Source: Pseudomonas grimontii
GTDB lineage: Bacteria > Pseudomonadota > Gammaproteobacteria > Pseudomonadales > Pseudomonadaceae
Assembly (NCBI RefSeq): GCF_007858185.1
Contig: NZ_VFES01000006.1
Coordinates: 62,001-126,000 of the forward strand
Direction: 5' to 3'
Length of the DNA: 64,000 nucleotides
Both the position numbers and the translations under genes were made by a program. Shown here one piece after another: positions 26,151 to 36,658 of this stretch. The notes below the pieces were generated by a model that was not told the DNA's origin, made no database searches, and saw only the letters and a program-made list of their open reading frames with translations. How positions within the stretch are numbered: the first letter of the stretch is position 1; every line of letters starts with the position of its first letter.

Positions 26151-28145
26151 CTATTGGGCGGCTTTTGCGACGTTACTGCGAATCAGCGCGCGCACCGCAA
26201 AGCGGTTCGGGTGACAGGCCTCGGCCACACTGCGCGGCAACGGCAGCGGTTCATTGTCCAGCCACGCCGCCAGCAACTCGCCGGACAGTGGCGCGGTAAT
26301 CAGGCCCCGTGAGCCGTGACCGCTGTTGACGTACAGGCCCTCCAGCCATGGGCAGGCGGCCTGTGGCGTGTGGCGGGCATCTTTACGCAGCGCATCATAG
26401 GCCTGGGCGAACGCCGGGGTATCCGCCAGTGGCCCGACGATCGGTAAATAGTCCGGGCTGGTGCAGCGAAAGGCGGCGCGGCCTTCCAGTGCGTCCGGGG
26501 GCAGGGTGGCAGCGTGCAGGCGTCGGGTCAGGTCCGGGGAGATTTCCTCCAGCAGCGCCAGGTTACCGGCGTGCTCGGCGGCGGTGGGGGTGAGGTCATC
26601 GCTCTTGAAATCAAAACTGGCCCCCAGTGTGTGCTCGCCCAGGCGAGCCGGCGCCACATAGCCTTCGGCACACACCACGGTGGCCAGGGCCTGGCTGTCG
26701 CCGGTCTGGGGCAAGCGGGTGATCTGCCCACGAATACGCTTGAGGGGAAGCTCGGCGCTGGCGGCAAAGCGCTTGACCTCGGCCGCGCCGGCCAGCACCA
26801 CCACGGGGGCGCTGGCCAGCAGGCGATCACCGTCCCAGGCCTGCCATTGAGCGCCGACTTTGCGCAGTTCCAGCACATCATGGTGGGCGTGCACCTCGAT
26901 GCCTGGCTGGCTTGCCTGCCACTGGCACAGGGCGGGCGGATGCACCCAGCCGCCCTCGGGGAAAAACAACCCGCCATGTTCCAGGCCCACCCCGGCGCGA
27001 ATCTGGGCTTGGTCGCGGTCCAGCAACTGCAGCAACGCCGGCGCGAACGCCTCGGCCAGTTGCGCCTGGCGTTCGGCCTCCTTGGCATTGAACCCCAGTT
27101 GCAGCACGCCACAAGCGTCCCAATCCACACCGCGTTGCAGGTGCTCCAGCAGGCGCCGGGTATGCCCGAACCCGCTGACGATCATCTGGGACAAGGCCGT
27201 GCCGTGGGCCGAGAGCTTGAGGTACAGCACGCCTTGTGGGTTGCCCGAAGCCTCTTGCGCCAGGCCGTCATGGCGCTCCAGCAGGCTGACCTGCCAGCCG
27301 CGCGCCGCCAGGCTGGCCGCGCTGGCACAGCCGGCGAGGCCGCCGCCGATCACCAGGGCACGACGCTCGCCGTTGTGTACGGGTGGGCGCGCAAACCAAG
27401 GTTTGGAGTCTGGCGGCGCAGGCGTTTCAGCCGGCCAACCGAGAAACTCCCCGCGCAGGATTTCCCACTTGTGGCCGATGCCCGGGGTGCGCTTCATCTT
27501 GAAGCCGGCCGCGTTGATCAGGCGACGAACCCAGCCGGTGCTGGTGAAGGTGCTGATGGTCGAGCCCGGTGCGGCCAGGCGCGCCAGTTCAGCGAACAGC
27601 TCGGCGGTCCACATGTCGGGGTTTTTTGCCGGGGCGAAACCGTCGAGAAACCACGCGTCGATCTGCGCATCGAGCTGTGGCAGTTGTTCAAGGGCGTCGC
27701 CGATCAGCAAGGTCAGGGTGACCCGGCCGTTGTCCAGGACCAGGCGTTGGAAGCCCTGGTGGATGGCGATGTACTGAGCCAGCAAGGGCTCGGCGAACGC
27801 TTGCAGCTCTGGCCAGAGGGCGAGGGCGCGCTGCAGGTCGGCGTGGCTCAGCGGGTATTTCTCCACGCTGACAAAGTGCAGGCGCGCACCGGCCACGGCG
27901 TGTTGCTCGAACAGCTGCCAGGCGCAGAGAAAATTCAAGCCGGTGCCGAAGCCGGTCTCGCCGATCACCAGTCGCCCGCCTGCCGGCAAGGCGGCGAAGC
28001 GCTCCTGCAAACGGTTCTGTTCGAGGAACACGTAGCGGGTTTCTTCAAGGCCCGACTTATCGGAGAAGTACACATCGTCGAAGACCCGCGAGTGCGGGCG
28101 ACCTTGGTCATCCCAGTCGAGCTGGGCGTGGGTTACGGGATTCAT
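26151..28145 (-). CDS. mnmC: tRNA mnm5s2U34 bifunctional biosynthesis protein
   Basis: 664 residues, two domains. The N-terminal methyltransferase (MnmC2/MnmD) starts AQLDWDDQGRPHSRVFDDVY, has SAM-binding VIGETGFGTGLNFL and DAWFLDGFAPAKNPDMW. The C-terminal FAD-dependent oxidoreductase (MnmC1) begins with ALVIGGGLAGCASAASLAA near residue 265 and ends with VNSGHGSRGLITAPLSGE. Together they convert cmnm5U to mnm5U in the wobble position of certain tRNAs. Full length, single gene; the start has only a weak ribosome-binding site. Confidence 0.95.
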   Translation of the reverse strand: MNPVTHAQLDWDDQGRPHSRVFDDVYFSDKSGLEETRYVFLEQNRLQERFAALPAGGRLVIGETGFGTGLNFLCAWQLFEQHAVAGARLHFVSVEKYPLSHADLQRALALWPELQAFAEPLLAQYIAIHQGFQRLVLDNGRVTLTLLIGDALEQLPQLDAQIDAWFLDGFAPAKNPDMWTAELFAELARLAAPGSTISTFTSTGWVRRLINAAGFKMKRTPGIGHKWEILRGEFLGWPAETPAPPDSKPWFARPPVHNGERRALVIGGGLAGCASAASLAARGWQVSLLERHDGLAQEASGNPQGVLYLKLSAHGTALSQMIVSGFGHTRRLLEHLQRGVDWDACGVLQLGFNAKEAERQAQLAEAFAPALLQLLDRDQAQIRAGVGLEHGGLFFPEGGWVHPPALCQWQASQPGIEVHAHHDVLELRKVGAQWQAWDGDRLLASAPVVVLAGAAEVKRFAASAELPLKRIRGQITRLPQTGDSQALATVVCAEGYVAPARLGEHTLGASFDFKSDDLTPTAAEHAGNLALLEEISPDLTRRLHAATLPPDALEGRAAFRCTSPDYLPIVGPLADTPAFAQAYDALRKDARHTPQAACPWLEGLYVNSGHGSRGLITAPLSGELLAAWLDNEPLPLPRSVAEACHPNRFAVRALIRSNVAKAAQ

Positions 28146-28286
28146 GGGCGGCTCGGTAAAGGCAAGGCGGCCATTCTAGCCGATCAACAGGCGCGTCATT
28201 GATCCATGGCAAGCGGCAGTGGAATTTCCTGGCACGCCGCGTTGCCCAATCCGCTAGTCTTGCTGAATTCTGGAACGGAGCCGCCC

Positions 28287-29801
28287 ATGTTCGAATCTGC
28301 CGAAATCGGTCACGCCATCGACAAAGACACCTTTGAGGCCGAAGTGCCGGCCGTGCGCGAAGCCTTGCTGGAGGTGCAGTATGAGCTGCAACAGCAAAAG
28401 CGCTTCCCGGTGATCATCCTGATCAACGGCATTGAAGGCGCCGGCAAAGGTGAGACGGTCAAACTGCTGAATGAATGGATGGACCCGCGCCTGATCGAGG
28501 TGCGCACCTTCGACCAGCAGACCGACGAAGAACTGGCCCGCCCCCCGGCCTGGCGTTATTGGCGCCAACTGCCTGCCAAAGGCCGCATGGGCATCTTTTT
28601 CGGCAACTGGTACAGCCAGATGCTGCAAGGCCGGGTACACGGCGAGATCAAGGACGCGCGGCTCGACCAGGCCATCGCCGGAGCCGAGCGCCTGGAGAAG
28701 ATGTTCTGCGATGAAGGCGCGCTGATCTTCAAGTTCTGGTTCCACCTGTCCAAGAAGCAAATGAAGGCGCGGCTCAAGGCCTTGGCCGACGACCCATTGC
28801 ACAGCTGGCGCATCAGCCCGCTGGACTGGCAGCAGTCCGAGACCTACGACAAGTTCGTGCATTTCGGCGAGCGCATCCTGCGTCGCACCAGCCGCGATTA
28901 CGCACCTTGGCATGTGATCGAAGGTGTCGACGCCAACTACCGCAGCCTCACCGTGGGCAAGATCCTGCTCGAAGGCCTGCAGAATGCCCTGAAGCTGCCC
29001 AAGGGCAAGGCCAGCGGCATGAATCCTGCACCGTTGCCCTCGGCCATCGACCAGATGAGCCTGCTCAACAGCCTCGAGATGACCTTGAGCCTGGACAAGG
29101 ACGACTACGAAGAACAACTGATTACCGAACAGGCGCGCTTTTCGGGCCTGATGCGTGACAAGCGCATGCGCAAGCACGCGCTGGTGACGGTATTTGAAGG
29201 TAACGACGCGGCGGGCAAGGGCGGGGCGATTCGACGTGTGGCGGCGGCGCTCGACCCACGCCAGTACCACATCGTGCCGATTGCCGCGCCCACCGAGGAT
29301 GAGCGCGCCCAGCCGTACCTGTGGAGGTTCTGGCAGAAGATCCCGGCGCGGGGCAAATTCACCGTGTTCGACCGTTCGTGGTACGGCCGCGTGCTGGTGG
29401 AGCGCATCGAGGGCTTCTGTACCCCGGCAGACTGGATGCGCGCCTATGGCGAGATCAATGACTTTGAAGAGCAACTGCGTGACGCCGGTGTGATCGTGGT
29501 CAAGTTCTGGCTGGCCATCGACAAGCAGACCCAACTGGAACGCTTCCAGGCCCGCGAAGAAATCCCCTTCAAACGCTTCAAGATCACCGAAGACGACTGG
29601 CGCAACCGCGAAAAATGGGACGACTACCGCGCCGCCGTGGGCGATATGGTCGACCGAACCAGCACCGAGGTCTCGCCGTGGACGCTGGTGGAGGCCAATG
29701 ACAAACGCTGGGCGCGGGTCAAGGTGCTGCGCACCCTCAACCTTGCCTTGGAGGAAGCGTTCGCCAAGTCCGACAAGCACGACAAGAAGAAAAAGAAATA
29801 A
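28287..29801 (+). CDS. pap: Polyphosphate:AMP phosphotransferase (two-domain PPK2)
   Basis: 504 residues from the ATG at 28287, with ACGGAG upstream; the open frame back to 28206 is not needed. Two PPK2 domains are fused. The first has Walker A LINGIEGAGKGETVKLLNEW near residue 45, the second FEGNDAAGKGGAIRRVAAAL near 312 followed by FDRSWYGRVLVERIEG. Class II PPK2 enzymes of this size phosphorylate AMP to ADP with polyphosphate. The C-terminus ends in a lysine run (HDKKKKK). Divergent from mnmC. Confidence 0.93.
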   Translation: MFESAEIGHAIDKDTFEAEVPAVREALLEVQYELQQQKRFPVIILINGIEGAGKGETVKLLNEWMDPRLIEVRTFDQQTDEELARPPAWRYWRQLPAKGRMGIFFGNWYSQMLQGRVHGEIKDARLDQAIAGAERLEKMFCDEGALIFKFWFHLSKKQMKARLKALADDPLHSWRISPLDWQQSETYDKFVHFGERILRRTSRDYAPWHVIEGVDANYRSLTVGKILLEGLQNALKLPKGKASGMNPAPLPSAIDQMSLLNSLEMTLSLDKDDYEEQLITEQARFSGLMRDKRMRKHALVTVFEGNDAAGKGGAIRRVAAALDPRQYHIVPIAAPTEDERAQPYLWRFWQKIPARGKFTVFDRSWYGRVLVERIEGFCTPADWMRAYGEINDFEEQLRDAGVIVVKFWLAIDKQTQLERFQAREEIPFKRFKITEDDWRNREKWDDYRAAVGDMVDRTSTEVSPWTLVEANDKRWARVKVLRTLNLALEEAFAKSDKHDKKKKK

Positions 29802-30173
29802 CCACTGGCCTGGTGTTGTCCAGGATGCAGCTCTCTGTGGCGAGCGGGCTTGTTGTGGCAAGTGGGCTTGTTGTGGTGAGCAGGCTTGTTGTGGTGAGCA
29901 GGCTTGCCCTGCGTTGGGGCGCGAAGCGGCCCTGACCAAGGCGCCGCGTTCTTTCAGGCAGACCTTATTGGCTGGTTTTGGGGCCGCTTCGCAGCCCAAC
30001 GCAGGGCAAGCCTGCTCGCCACAACAGGCCCGCTCGCCACAACAAGCCGGCCAGCCACAGGTTTATGTTCGTCACCATGCTTTTGTATACGCCAGGTGAA
30101 TGATCATCGCGGTGGGGCAGGGCTGGATCTATCCTCGATCCATCTCCCCACAACGACAAGATCGAGGTAGCCC
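29802..30173. other. Intergenic region filled by a REP array
   Basis: 372 bp without a gene. Most of it (29836-30060) is the REP array described separately. 30061-30173 leads into the thiolase gene and holds its probable promoter and the GAGGTAG ribosome-binding site. Confidence 0.6.
29836..30060. repeat. REP array with four tandem 18-bp units and inverted counterpart
   Basis: 29836-29907 consists of four consecutive 18-bp units: TGTGGCGAGCGGGCTTGT, TGTGGCAAGTGGGCTTGT, TGTGGTGAGCAGGCTTGT and TGTGGTGAGCAGGCTTGC. The complementary strand version (GGCAAGCCTGCTCGCCACAA and two further units) lies at about 30004-30060, with CCTGCGTTGGGGCGCGAAGC / GCTTCGCAGCCCAACGCAGG pairing inside. The whole can fold into one long imperfect hairpin. 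It looks like a REPIN whose outer stem unit was amplified in tandem. Confidence 0.8.
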
Positions 30174-31358
30174 ATGCGTGAAGTAGTGATCGTCGACAGC
30201 GTGCGAACCGGCCTGGCCAAATCCTTTCGCGGCAAGTTCAACCAGACCCGCCCGGATGACATGGCGGCGCATTGCGTCAACGCGCTGTTGAGCCGAAATG
30301 GCATCGATCCGGCCAGCGTCGAAGATTGCATCGTCGGCGCGGGTTCCAATGAAGGCGCCCAGGGCTACAACATCGGGCGCAACGTGGCAGTGCTGTCGCA
30401 ACTGGGGACTGGTACGGCGGGCATGACCCTCAACCGGTTCTGCTCGTCGGGTTTGCAGGCGATTGCGATTGCCGCCAACCAGATCGCTTCGGGCTGCAGC
30501 GAGATCATCGTTGCCGGCGGCGTCGAATCCATCAGCCTGACCATGAAAAGCGTTAACACCGATAACCTGATCAACCCGCTGCTCAAGGAACAGGTGCCGG
30601 GCATCTACTTCCCCATGGGCCAGACCGCCGAGATCGTCGCCCGCCGCTATAACGTCAGCCGCGAAGAGCAGGACCTTTACGCCCTGCAAAGCCAGCAACG
30701 CACGGCCCAGGCCCAGGCGGATGGCTTGTTTGATGATGAAATCGTGCCGATGGCGGTCAAGTACAAGGTCGAGGACAAGAACACGGGTGCCGTACAAATC
30801 CTCGAGGGCGTCGTTGATCGCGATGACTGCAACCGCCCGGACACCACGTTGGCCAGCCTGTCCGGTTTGAAACCGGTGTTCGCCGAAGACGGCTCGGTGA
30901 CGGCGGGTAACTCGTCGCAGCTCTCCGATGGCGCCTCGATGACCCTGGTGATGAGCCTGGAGAAAGCCCTGGAGCTGGGGCTCAAGCCCAAGGCGTTTTT
31001 CCGTGGATTCACCGTGGCCGGTTGCGAGCCGGATGAGATGGGCATCGGCCCGGTCTTCTCGGTGCCCAAGCTGCTCAAGGCGCGGGGCTTGCAGGTGGCG
31101 GACATCGACCTGTGGGAACTCAACGAGGCATTTGCTTCGCAGTGCCTGTATGCGCGCAATCGCCTGGAAATCGACAACGCCAGGTACAACGTCAACGGCG
31201 GCTCGATTTCCATCGGCCACCCGTTCGGCATGACCGGCTCGCGCCAGGTCGGGCACCTTGTGCGCGAGTTGCAGCGACGTAATTTGCGCTATGGCATCGT
31301 CACCATGTGCGTGGGCGGCGGCATGGGCGCCACGGGACTGTTCGAAGCCGTACGCTAA
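30174..31358 (+). CDS. Thiolase-family acetyl-CoA acyltransferase
   Basis: 394 residues, typical of the degradative thiolase family. The acyl-accepting Cys is in LNRFCSSGLQAIAIAANQIA, the NEAFA motif carries the helper Asn, GHPFGMTGSRQ contains the catalytic His and MCVGGGMGATG the second Cys. Length and motif spacing are normal. It could serve fatty-acid beta-oxidation, aromatic (beta-ketoadipyl) or acetoacetyl-CoA metabolism; no partner gene nearby decides this. GAGGT precedes the ATG. A full REPIN follows the stop. Confidence 0.93.
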   Translation: MREVVIVDSVRTGLAKSFRGKFNQTRPDDMAAHCVNALLSRNGIDPASVEDCIVGAGSNEGAQGYNIGRNVAVLSQLGTGTAGMTLNRFCSSGLQAIAIAANQIASGCSEIIVAGGVESISLTMKSVNTDNLINPLLKEQVPGIYFPMGQTAEIVARRYNVSREEQDLYALQSQQRTAQAQADGLFDDEIVPMAVKYKVEDKNTGAVQILEGVVDRDDCNRPDTTLASLSGLKPVFAEDGSVTAGNSSQLSDGASMTLVMSLEKALELGLKPKAFFRGFTVAGCEPDEMGIGPVFSVPKLLKARGLQVADIDLWELNEAFASQCLYARNRLEIDNARYNVNGGSISIGHPFGMTGSRQVGHLVRELQRRNLRYGIVTMCVGGGMGATGLFEAVR

Positions 31359-31364
31359 ACAAAA

Positions 31365-31452
31365 TGTGGGAGGGGGCTTGCCCCCGATAGCGGTGTGTCA
31401 GTCAAGTTTCTTTAACTGAACCACCGCTATCGGGGGCAAGCCCCCTCCCACA
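31365..31452. repeat. REPIN of the GGGGGCTTGCCCCC type
   Basis: Arms 31365-31395 (TGTGGGAGGGGGCTTGCCCC...) and 31422-31452 are exact reverse complements of 31 bp around a 26-nt centre that contains a weak inner pairing. This is the canonical REP doublet of the P. fluorescens group, between a thiolase gene and a transporter gene oriented in the same direction. Confidence 0.9.
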
Positions 31453-31534
31453 GGTAAGCAGCGCCATATCCCAATTCGTCCACTTGCCCCTAGAATGGCC
31501 GCTCCTCCACCTCTGGCATTTTTTTGGGGCACTC

Positions 31535-32487
31535 ATGCACATCTCTTCCGGCCGCTGGGTCTACGGTTTTTTCCTGACCCTGCTGACCGCGTTTCTCTGG
31601 GGCATTCTGCCGATCAAGCTCAAGCAAGTGTTGCAGGTGATGGACCCGATCACCGTCACCTGGTTTCGCCTGATAGTGGCCGGCAGTTGCCTGTTCGTGT
31701 ACCTCGCCGCGACCCAGCGCCTGCCCAGTCGTAAAGTGCTCGGCCCCAAGGGCGGCTGGCTGGTGGCGATGGCGGTGTGCGGCTTGGTGGGCAACTACGT
31801 GTTGTACCTGGTGGGCCTGAAACTGCTCAGCCCCGGCACCGCGCAGTTGGTGGTACAGATGGGCCCGATCTTCCTGATGATCGCCAGTGTGTTTGTGTTC
31901 AAGGAGCGTTTCAGCGTCGGGCAGAGCGTGGGCCTGGTGGTGCTGATCGTCGGCTTTGGTCTGTTCTTCAACCAACGCCTGGAGGAGCTGTTGACATCCC
32001 TCGGCGCTTATACCGCCGGCGTGCTGACGATCCTGCTCGCGACTTCGATCTGGGTGTTCTATGCCTTGGGCCAGAAGCAGTTGCTGACCGTCTGGAATTC
32101 GCTGCAAGTGATGATGGTGATCTACCTGTCGTGCGCCGTGCTGCTGACGCCTTGGGCGCATCCGCTGGAGGCCCTGCAACTGAGCCCGCTGCAAGGCTGG
32201 CTGTTGCTGGCGTGTTGCATGAACACACTGGTGGCCTACGGCGCATTTGCCGAAGCCCTGGCCCACTGGGAAGCCTCCCGGGTGAGCGCGACCCTGGCAC
32301 TGACGCCGTTGGTGACCTTTGTGGCGGTGGCATTGGCGGCGTGGCTGTGGCCCAGCTATGTGCAGGCCGAAGAGATCAATGCCCTGGGATATTTCGGCGC
32401 GTTGGTGGTGGTCATGGGGTCGGCGGCGGTCGCGCTGGCGCCGTCGTTGCTCGCCGGGCTCAAGGCCCGGCGGCTGCGTATGGCGTC

Positions 32488-32491
<4 letters not shown>
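31535..32491 (+). CDS. EamA/DMT-family transporter
   Basis: 318 residues from the ATG at 31535; the frame begins earlier at 31484 but without a hydrophobic start. Ten transmembrane segments in two EamA repeats: [20 protein letters not shown] opens the first and [20 protein letters not shown] the second. Members of the family export amino acids or metabolites; the substrate cannot be read. It converges with fumC, the stops overlapping by 4 nt. Confidence 0.87.
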
Positions 32492-33870
<1,379 letters not shown>

Positions 33871-34062
33871 CGGGCACACTCCTTCAGGTTCGTTTGCGCA
33901 GTTTAGGCCCTGATCAGCCTGGGGGGTTCCCTAAAAGACTTTTCATCGGATTCATTCACGGCAATCCGCGCCCGGTAAGGCTCGGGGTTGAGCCGCAGCG
34001 TTTTTTAGGCGCAGAATGGGCGCCCTTGGGGTCTTACCTCGCCTGCTAGAAAAGGAAACTCG

Positions 34063-34581
34063 ATGACTCGTCTTCGTGCCATCTGTACCGCGGTTGCTCT
34101 GGTTTGCGCCAGCGGCCAGGTTTTTGCCGATACCGCCAGCCACAACGCCAGTGCCGAAGCCTTCCTTACCCTGGCCCATGCCGACAAGCTGGGTACCCCG
34201 GTGTACATGCAAGTGCAGCAAATGTTCGCCCAGCGTTTCGAACAGACCAAGGCGCCTGCCGCCAAGCAGTCCGTACTGGACAGCTACCAGGCCAAGGCCA
34301 ACGCCGCTCTGGACCAAGCCATCGGCTGGCCGAAACTGAAGCCGGACATGGTAAAGCTCTACACCACCACCTTCAGTGAATCCGAGCTCAAGGACCTGGT
34401 TGCCTTCTACCAGTCGCCACTGGGCAAGAAAGTCCTGGAAAAAATGCCGCAGCTGACCCAGCAATCGGCCCAGATGACCCAGCAGAAGCTGGAAAGCGCC
34501 GTGCCGGTGGTGAACAAGCTGTTGGAAGACATGACCAACGAGCTGACGCCAAAAGCCGCTGCACCGGCCAAGAAGAAGTAA
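34063..34581 (+). CDS. DUF2059 periplasmic protein
   Basis: 172 residues. A signal peptide (MTRLRAICTAVALVCASGQVFA, cleavage after VFA) sends it to the periplasm. The mature part is helical and contains the DUF2059 core ELKDLVAFYQSPLGKKVLEK; the C-terminus is Lys-rich. Function unknown. AAGGAAA precedes the ATG, and the BolA gene follows after 6 bp, so the two form an operon. Confidence 0.87.
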   Translation: MTRLRAICTAVALVCASGQVFADTASHNASAEAFLTLAHADKLGTPVYMQVQQMFAQRFEQTKAPAAKQSVLDSYQAKANAALDQAIGWPKLKPDMVKLYTTTFSESELKDLVAFYQSPLGKKVLEKMPQLTQQSAQMTQQKLESAVPVVNKLLEDMTNELTPKAAAPAKKK

Positions 34582-34587
34582 GCAGGA

Positions 34588-34881
34588 ATGACCATGCAAC
34601 AGCGTATCGAAACGGCGCTCGCCGCCCTGGTCCCGGACCACTTGAGCGTGCTGGATGAAAGCCATATGCACAGCCGTGGGTTGCAGACCCACTTCAAGGC
34701 TGTGCTGGTGAGCCAGCAGTTCGAGGGGCTTAACCGCGTCAAGCGCCACCAGAAGGTCTACGCCACCCTGGGTGACCTGATGAGCGAATTTCATGCGCTG
34801 GCGCTGCATACCTACACGCCCGAAGAATGGGCGAAAATCGACGCAGCCCCGGCCTCGCCGACCTGCGCCGGAGGGCACTGA
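34588..34881 (+). CDS. bolA: BolA family protein
   Basis: 97 residues with the BolA pattern: ALAALVPDHLSVLDESHMH, then HFKAVLVSQQFEGLNRVKRHQKVY-like KH fold core, and LGDLMSEFHALALHTYTPEE. The conserved His residues in SHMH and in ALALHTY could take part in Fe-S cluster binding with a monothiol glutaredoxin. BolA also acts as a DNA-binding regulator of morphology and biofilm in enterics. A second in-frame ATG two codons later is an equally good start. A terminator follows. Confidence 0.9.
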   Translation: MTMQQRIETALAALVPDHLSVLDESHMHSRGLQTHFKAVLVSQQFEGLNRVKRHQKVYATLGDLMSEFHALALHTYTPEEWAKIDAAPASPTCAGGH

Positions 34882-35030
34882 CAGCAGCTGCAAGCTTCAA
34901 GTTTCAAGCTGCAAGATTGAAGCGCGCTTGCCTCTGCGTTTTTGTTAGAATCCCCACGCGCCGCCTAGTCGGCGCGTTTTTTTGCTTTCGCTTTTACTTG
35001 CAGCTTGCAGCTTAAAACTCGCAACTGCCC
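34882..35030. repeat. AGCTGCAAGCTT-type inverted repeat around a terminator
   Basis: CAGCTGCAAGCTTCAAGTTT and further copies lie at 34885-34918, and CTTGCAGCTTGCAGCTTAAA at 34997-35016. They are imperfect inverted copies flanking the terminator hairpin at 34957. The same repeat words occur at 22365-22458. Confidence 0.55.
34957..34984 (+). terminator. Rho-independent terminator after bolA
   Basis: CGCGCCG-CCTAGT-CGGCGCG perfect 7-bp stem followed by a run of eight T. It ends the DUF2059-bolA unit before trhO. Confidence 0.88.
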
Positions 35031-35077
35031 AAATCCGGTCCACCCCTTACGAGGGTAGCCACCTGGAGAGAACACCC

Positions 35078-36019
35078 ATGACTCAACCGATTGTCGTGGC
35101 GGCACTGTATAAGTTCGTCACCCTCGAAGATTACGTCGCCCTGCGCGAGCCCTTGCTGCAGGCGATGGTCGACAACGGCATCAAAGGCACCTTGCTGATC
35201 GCCGAAGAAGGCATCAACGGCACCGTTTCCGGCAGCCGCGAAGGCATTGATGGCCTGATGGCCTGGCTGAAGAACGACCCACGCATGGACGACATCGACC
35301 ACAAAGAGTCGTACTGCGATGAGCAGCCGTTCTACCGCACCAAGGTCAAGCTCAAGAAAGAGATCGTGACCCTGGGCGTCGAAGGCGTCGACCCGAACAA
35401 AAAAGTCGGCACCTATGTCGACCCGCAGGACTGGAACGCGCTGATCAGCGACCCCGAAGTGCTGTTGATCGACACCCGCAACGACTACGAAGTGTCGATC
35501 GGTACCTTTGAGGGCGCAATCGACCCGAAAACCACCAGTTTTCGCGAATTTCCCGACTATATCAAAGCCAACTTCGACCCAGCCAAGCACAAGAAGGTCG
35601 CCATGTTCTGCACCGGCGGCATTCGTTGCGAGAAGGCGTCGAGCTATATGCTCAGCGAAGGTTTCGATGAGGTCTACCATCTCAAGGGCGGCATCCTGAA
35701 GTACCTCGAAGAGGTGCCGCAGGCCGAAACCAAATGGCAGGGCGACTGCTTTGTGTTCGACAATCGCGTCACTGTGCGCCACGACCTGAGCGAAGGTGAC
35801 TACGATCAATGTCATGCCTGCCGCACACCGGTGAGCGCCTCCGACCGCGCATCCGAACACTATGTGGCTGGCATCAGTTGCCCTCATTGCTGGGATAAGC
35901 TGCCGGAGAAAACCCGTCGCAGCGCGATCGACCGGCAAAAGCAGATTGAGCTGGCCAAGGCCCGCAATATGCCGCACCCGATTGGCTTCAACTACAAGCA
36001 AACCCCTTCCGAGGCCTGA
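35078..36019 (+). CDS. trhO: tRNA uridine 5-hydroxylation protein, rhodanese type
   Basis: 313 residues from the ATG at 35078, with CTGGAGAG upstream; the longer frame from 34982 crosses repeat sequence. An N-terminal UPF0176 domain ([20 protein letters not shown]) is followed by a rhodanese domain with [19 protein letters not shown] and the active-site loop [13 protein letters not shown]. TrhO (YceA) carries out oxygen-dependent hydroxylation of U34 in tRNA, leading to ho5U. A C-terminal region with CHACRTPV and CPHCWDK pairs may bind metal. The DsbA-like gene follows after 3 bp. Confidence 0.92.
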   Translation: MTQPIVVAALYKFVTLEDYVALREPLLQAMVDNGIKGTLLIAEEGINGTVSGSREGIDGLMAWLKNDPRMDDIDHKESYCDEQPFYRTKVKLKKEIVTLGVEGVDPNKKVGTYVDPQDWNALISDPEVLLIDTRNDYEVSIGTFEGAIDPKTTSFREFPDYIKANFDPAKHKKVAMFCTGGIRCEKASSYMLSEGFDEVYHLKGGILKYLEEVPQAETKWQGDCFVFDNRVTVRHDLSEGDYDQCHACRTPVSASDRASEHYVAGISCPHCWDKLPEKTRRSAIDRQKQIELAKARNMPHPIGFNYKQTPSEA

Positions 36020-36022
36020 CCC

Positions 36023-36658
36023 ATGTCCGCGCGCCTGCTCTATGTTATGGACCCGATGTGTTCCTGGTGCTGGGGGTTTGCCCCGGTAGCGCAGGCGCTG
36101 GTTGAGCAGGCCCAGGCGGCCGGCGTGGACGTGCACCTGGTGGTGGGCGGCTTGCGTACCGGCAGCGGTGCGGCACTGGAACCAACCACCCGGCGCTACA
36201 TCCTTGAGCACTGGCAGGCGGTCACCGACGCCACCGGCCAGCCGTTCAAGCGCGATGGTGCGTTGCCCGACGGCTTTGTCTATGACACCGAACCTGCCTG
36301 CCGCGCCATTGTCACCGCGCGTAGCCTGGCACCGGATTGCGCATGGACGTTGTTAGGGCTGATCCAGCGCGCGTTTTATGTCGAGGGCCGCGACGTGACC
36401 CTCGCCAGCGTGCTGGTGGAGTTGGCTGAGGAGGCGGGTATCCCGCGCATCGAGTTTGCCGGCGAATTCGACCGTGCCGAGCAGCATGCCGCGACCGCCG
36501 CTGACTTCACCTGGGTCCAGGACCTGGGCATCGCCGGTTTTCCGACTTTGCTCGCCGAGCGTAACGGCCAGTTGGCGTTGCTGACTAACGGCTATCAGCC
36601 GCTGTCCGAGTTGTCACCGTTGTTGGGGCGATGGCTGGAGCGAGCAACCTGTGCATGA
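36023..36658 (+). CDS. DsbA-family thioredoxin-fold protein
   Basis: 211 residues, no signal peptide, so cytoplasmic. It starts with LLYVMDPMCSWCWGFAPVAQ, a FrnE/DsbA-like active site (CSWC), and ends with VQDLGIAGFPTLLAERNGQL, the cis-Pro loop. Such proteins are annotated as DsbA-family or disulfide isomerases related to 2-hydroxychromene-2-carboxylate isomerase. It is 3 bp after trhO and overlaps the ABC transporter gene by 8 nt, so three genes are one operon. Confidence 0.87.
   Translation: MSARLLYVMDPMCSWCWGFAPVAQALVEQAQAAGVDVHLVVGGLRTGSGAALEPTTRRYILEHWQAVTDATGQPFKRDGALPDGFVYDTEPACRAIVTARSLAPDCAWTLLGLIQRAFYVEGRDVTLASVLVELAEEAGIPRIEFAGEFDRAEQHAATAADFTWVQDLGIAGFPTLLAERNGQLALLTNGYQPLSELSPLLGRWLERATCA

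Noticed and set aside
29836..29907. Possible CRISPR-like array of 18-bp units
   Set aside because: Units are directly adjacent with no spacers, and the sequence is that of a REP element; no cas gene is near.
28254..29999. 581-codon open frame on the minus strand opposite the polyphosphate:AMP phosphotransferase
   Set aside because: It is the mirror of a well-conserved PPK2 gene and has the His/Gln/Arg-rich composition of antisense frames in GC-rich DNA.
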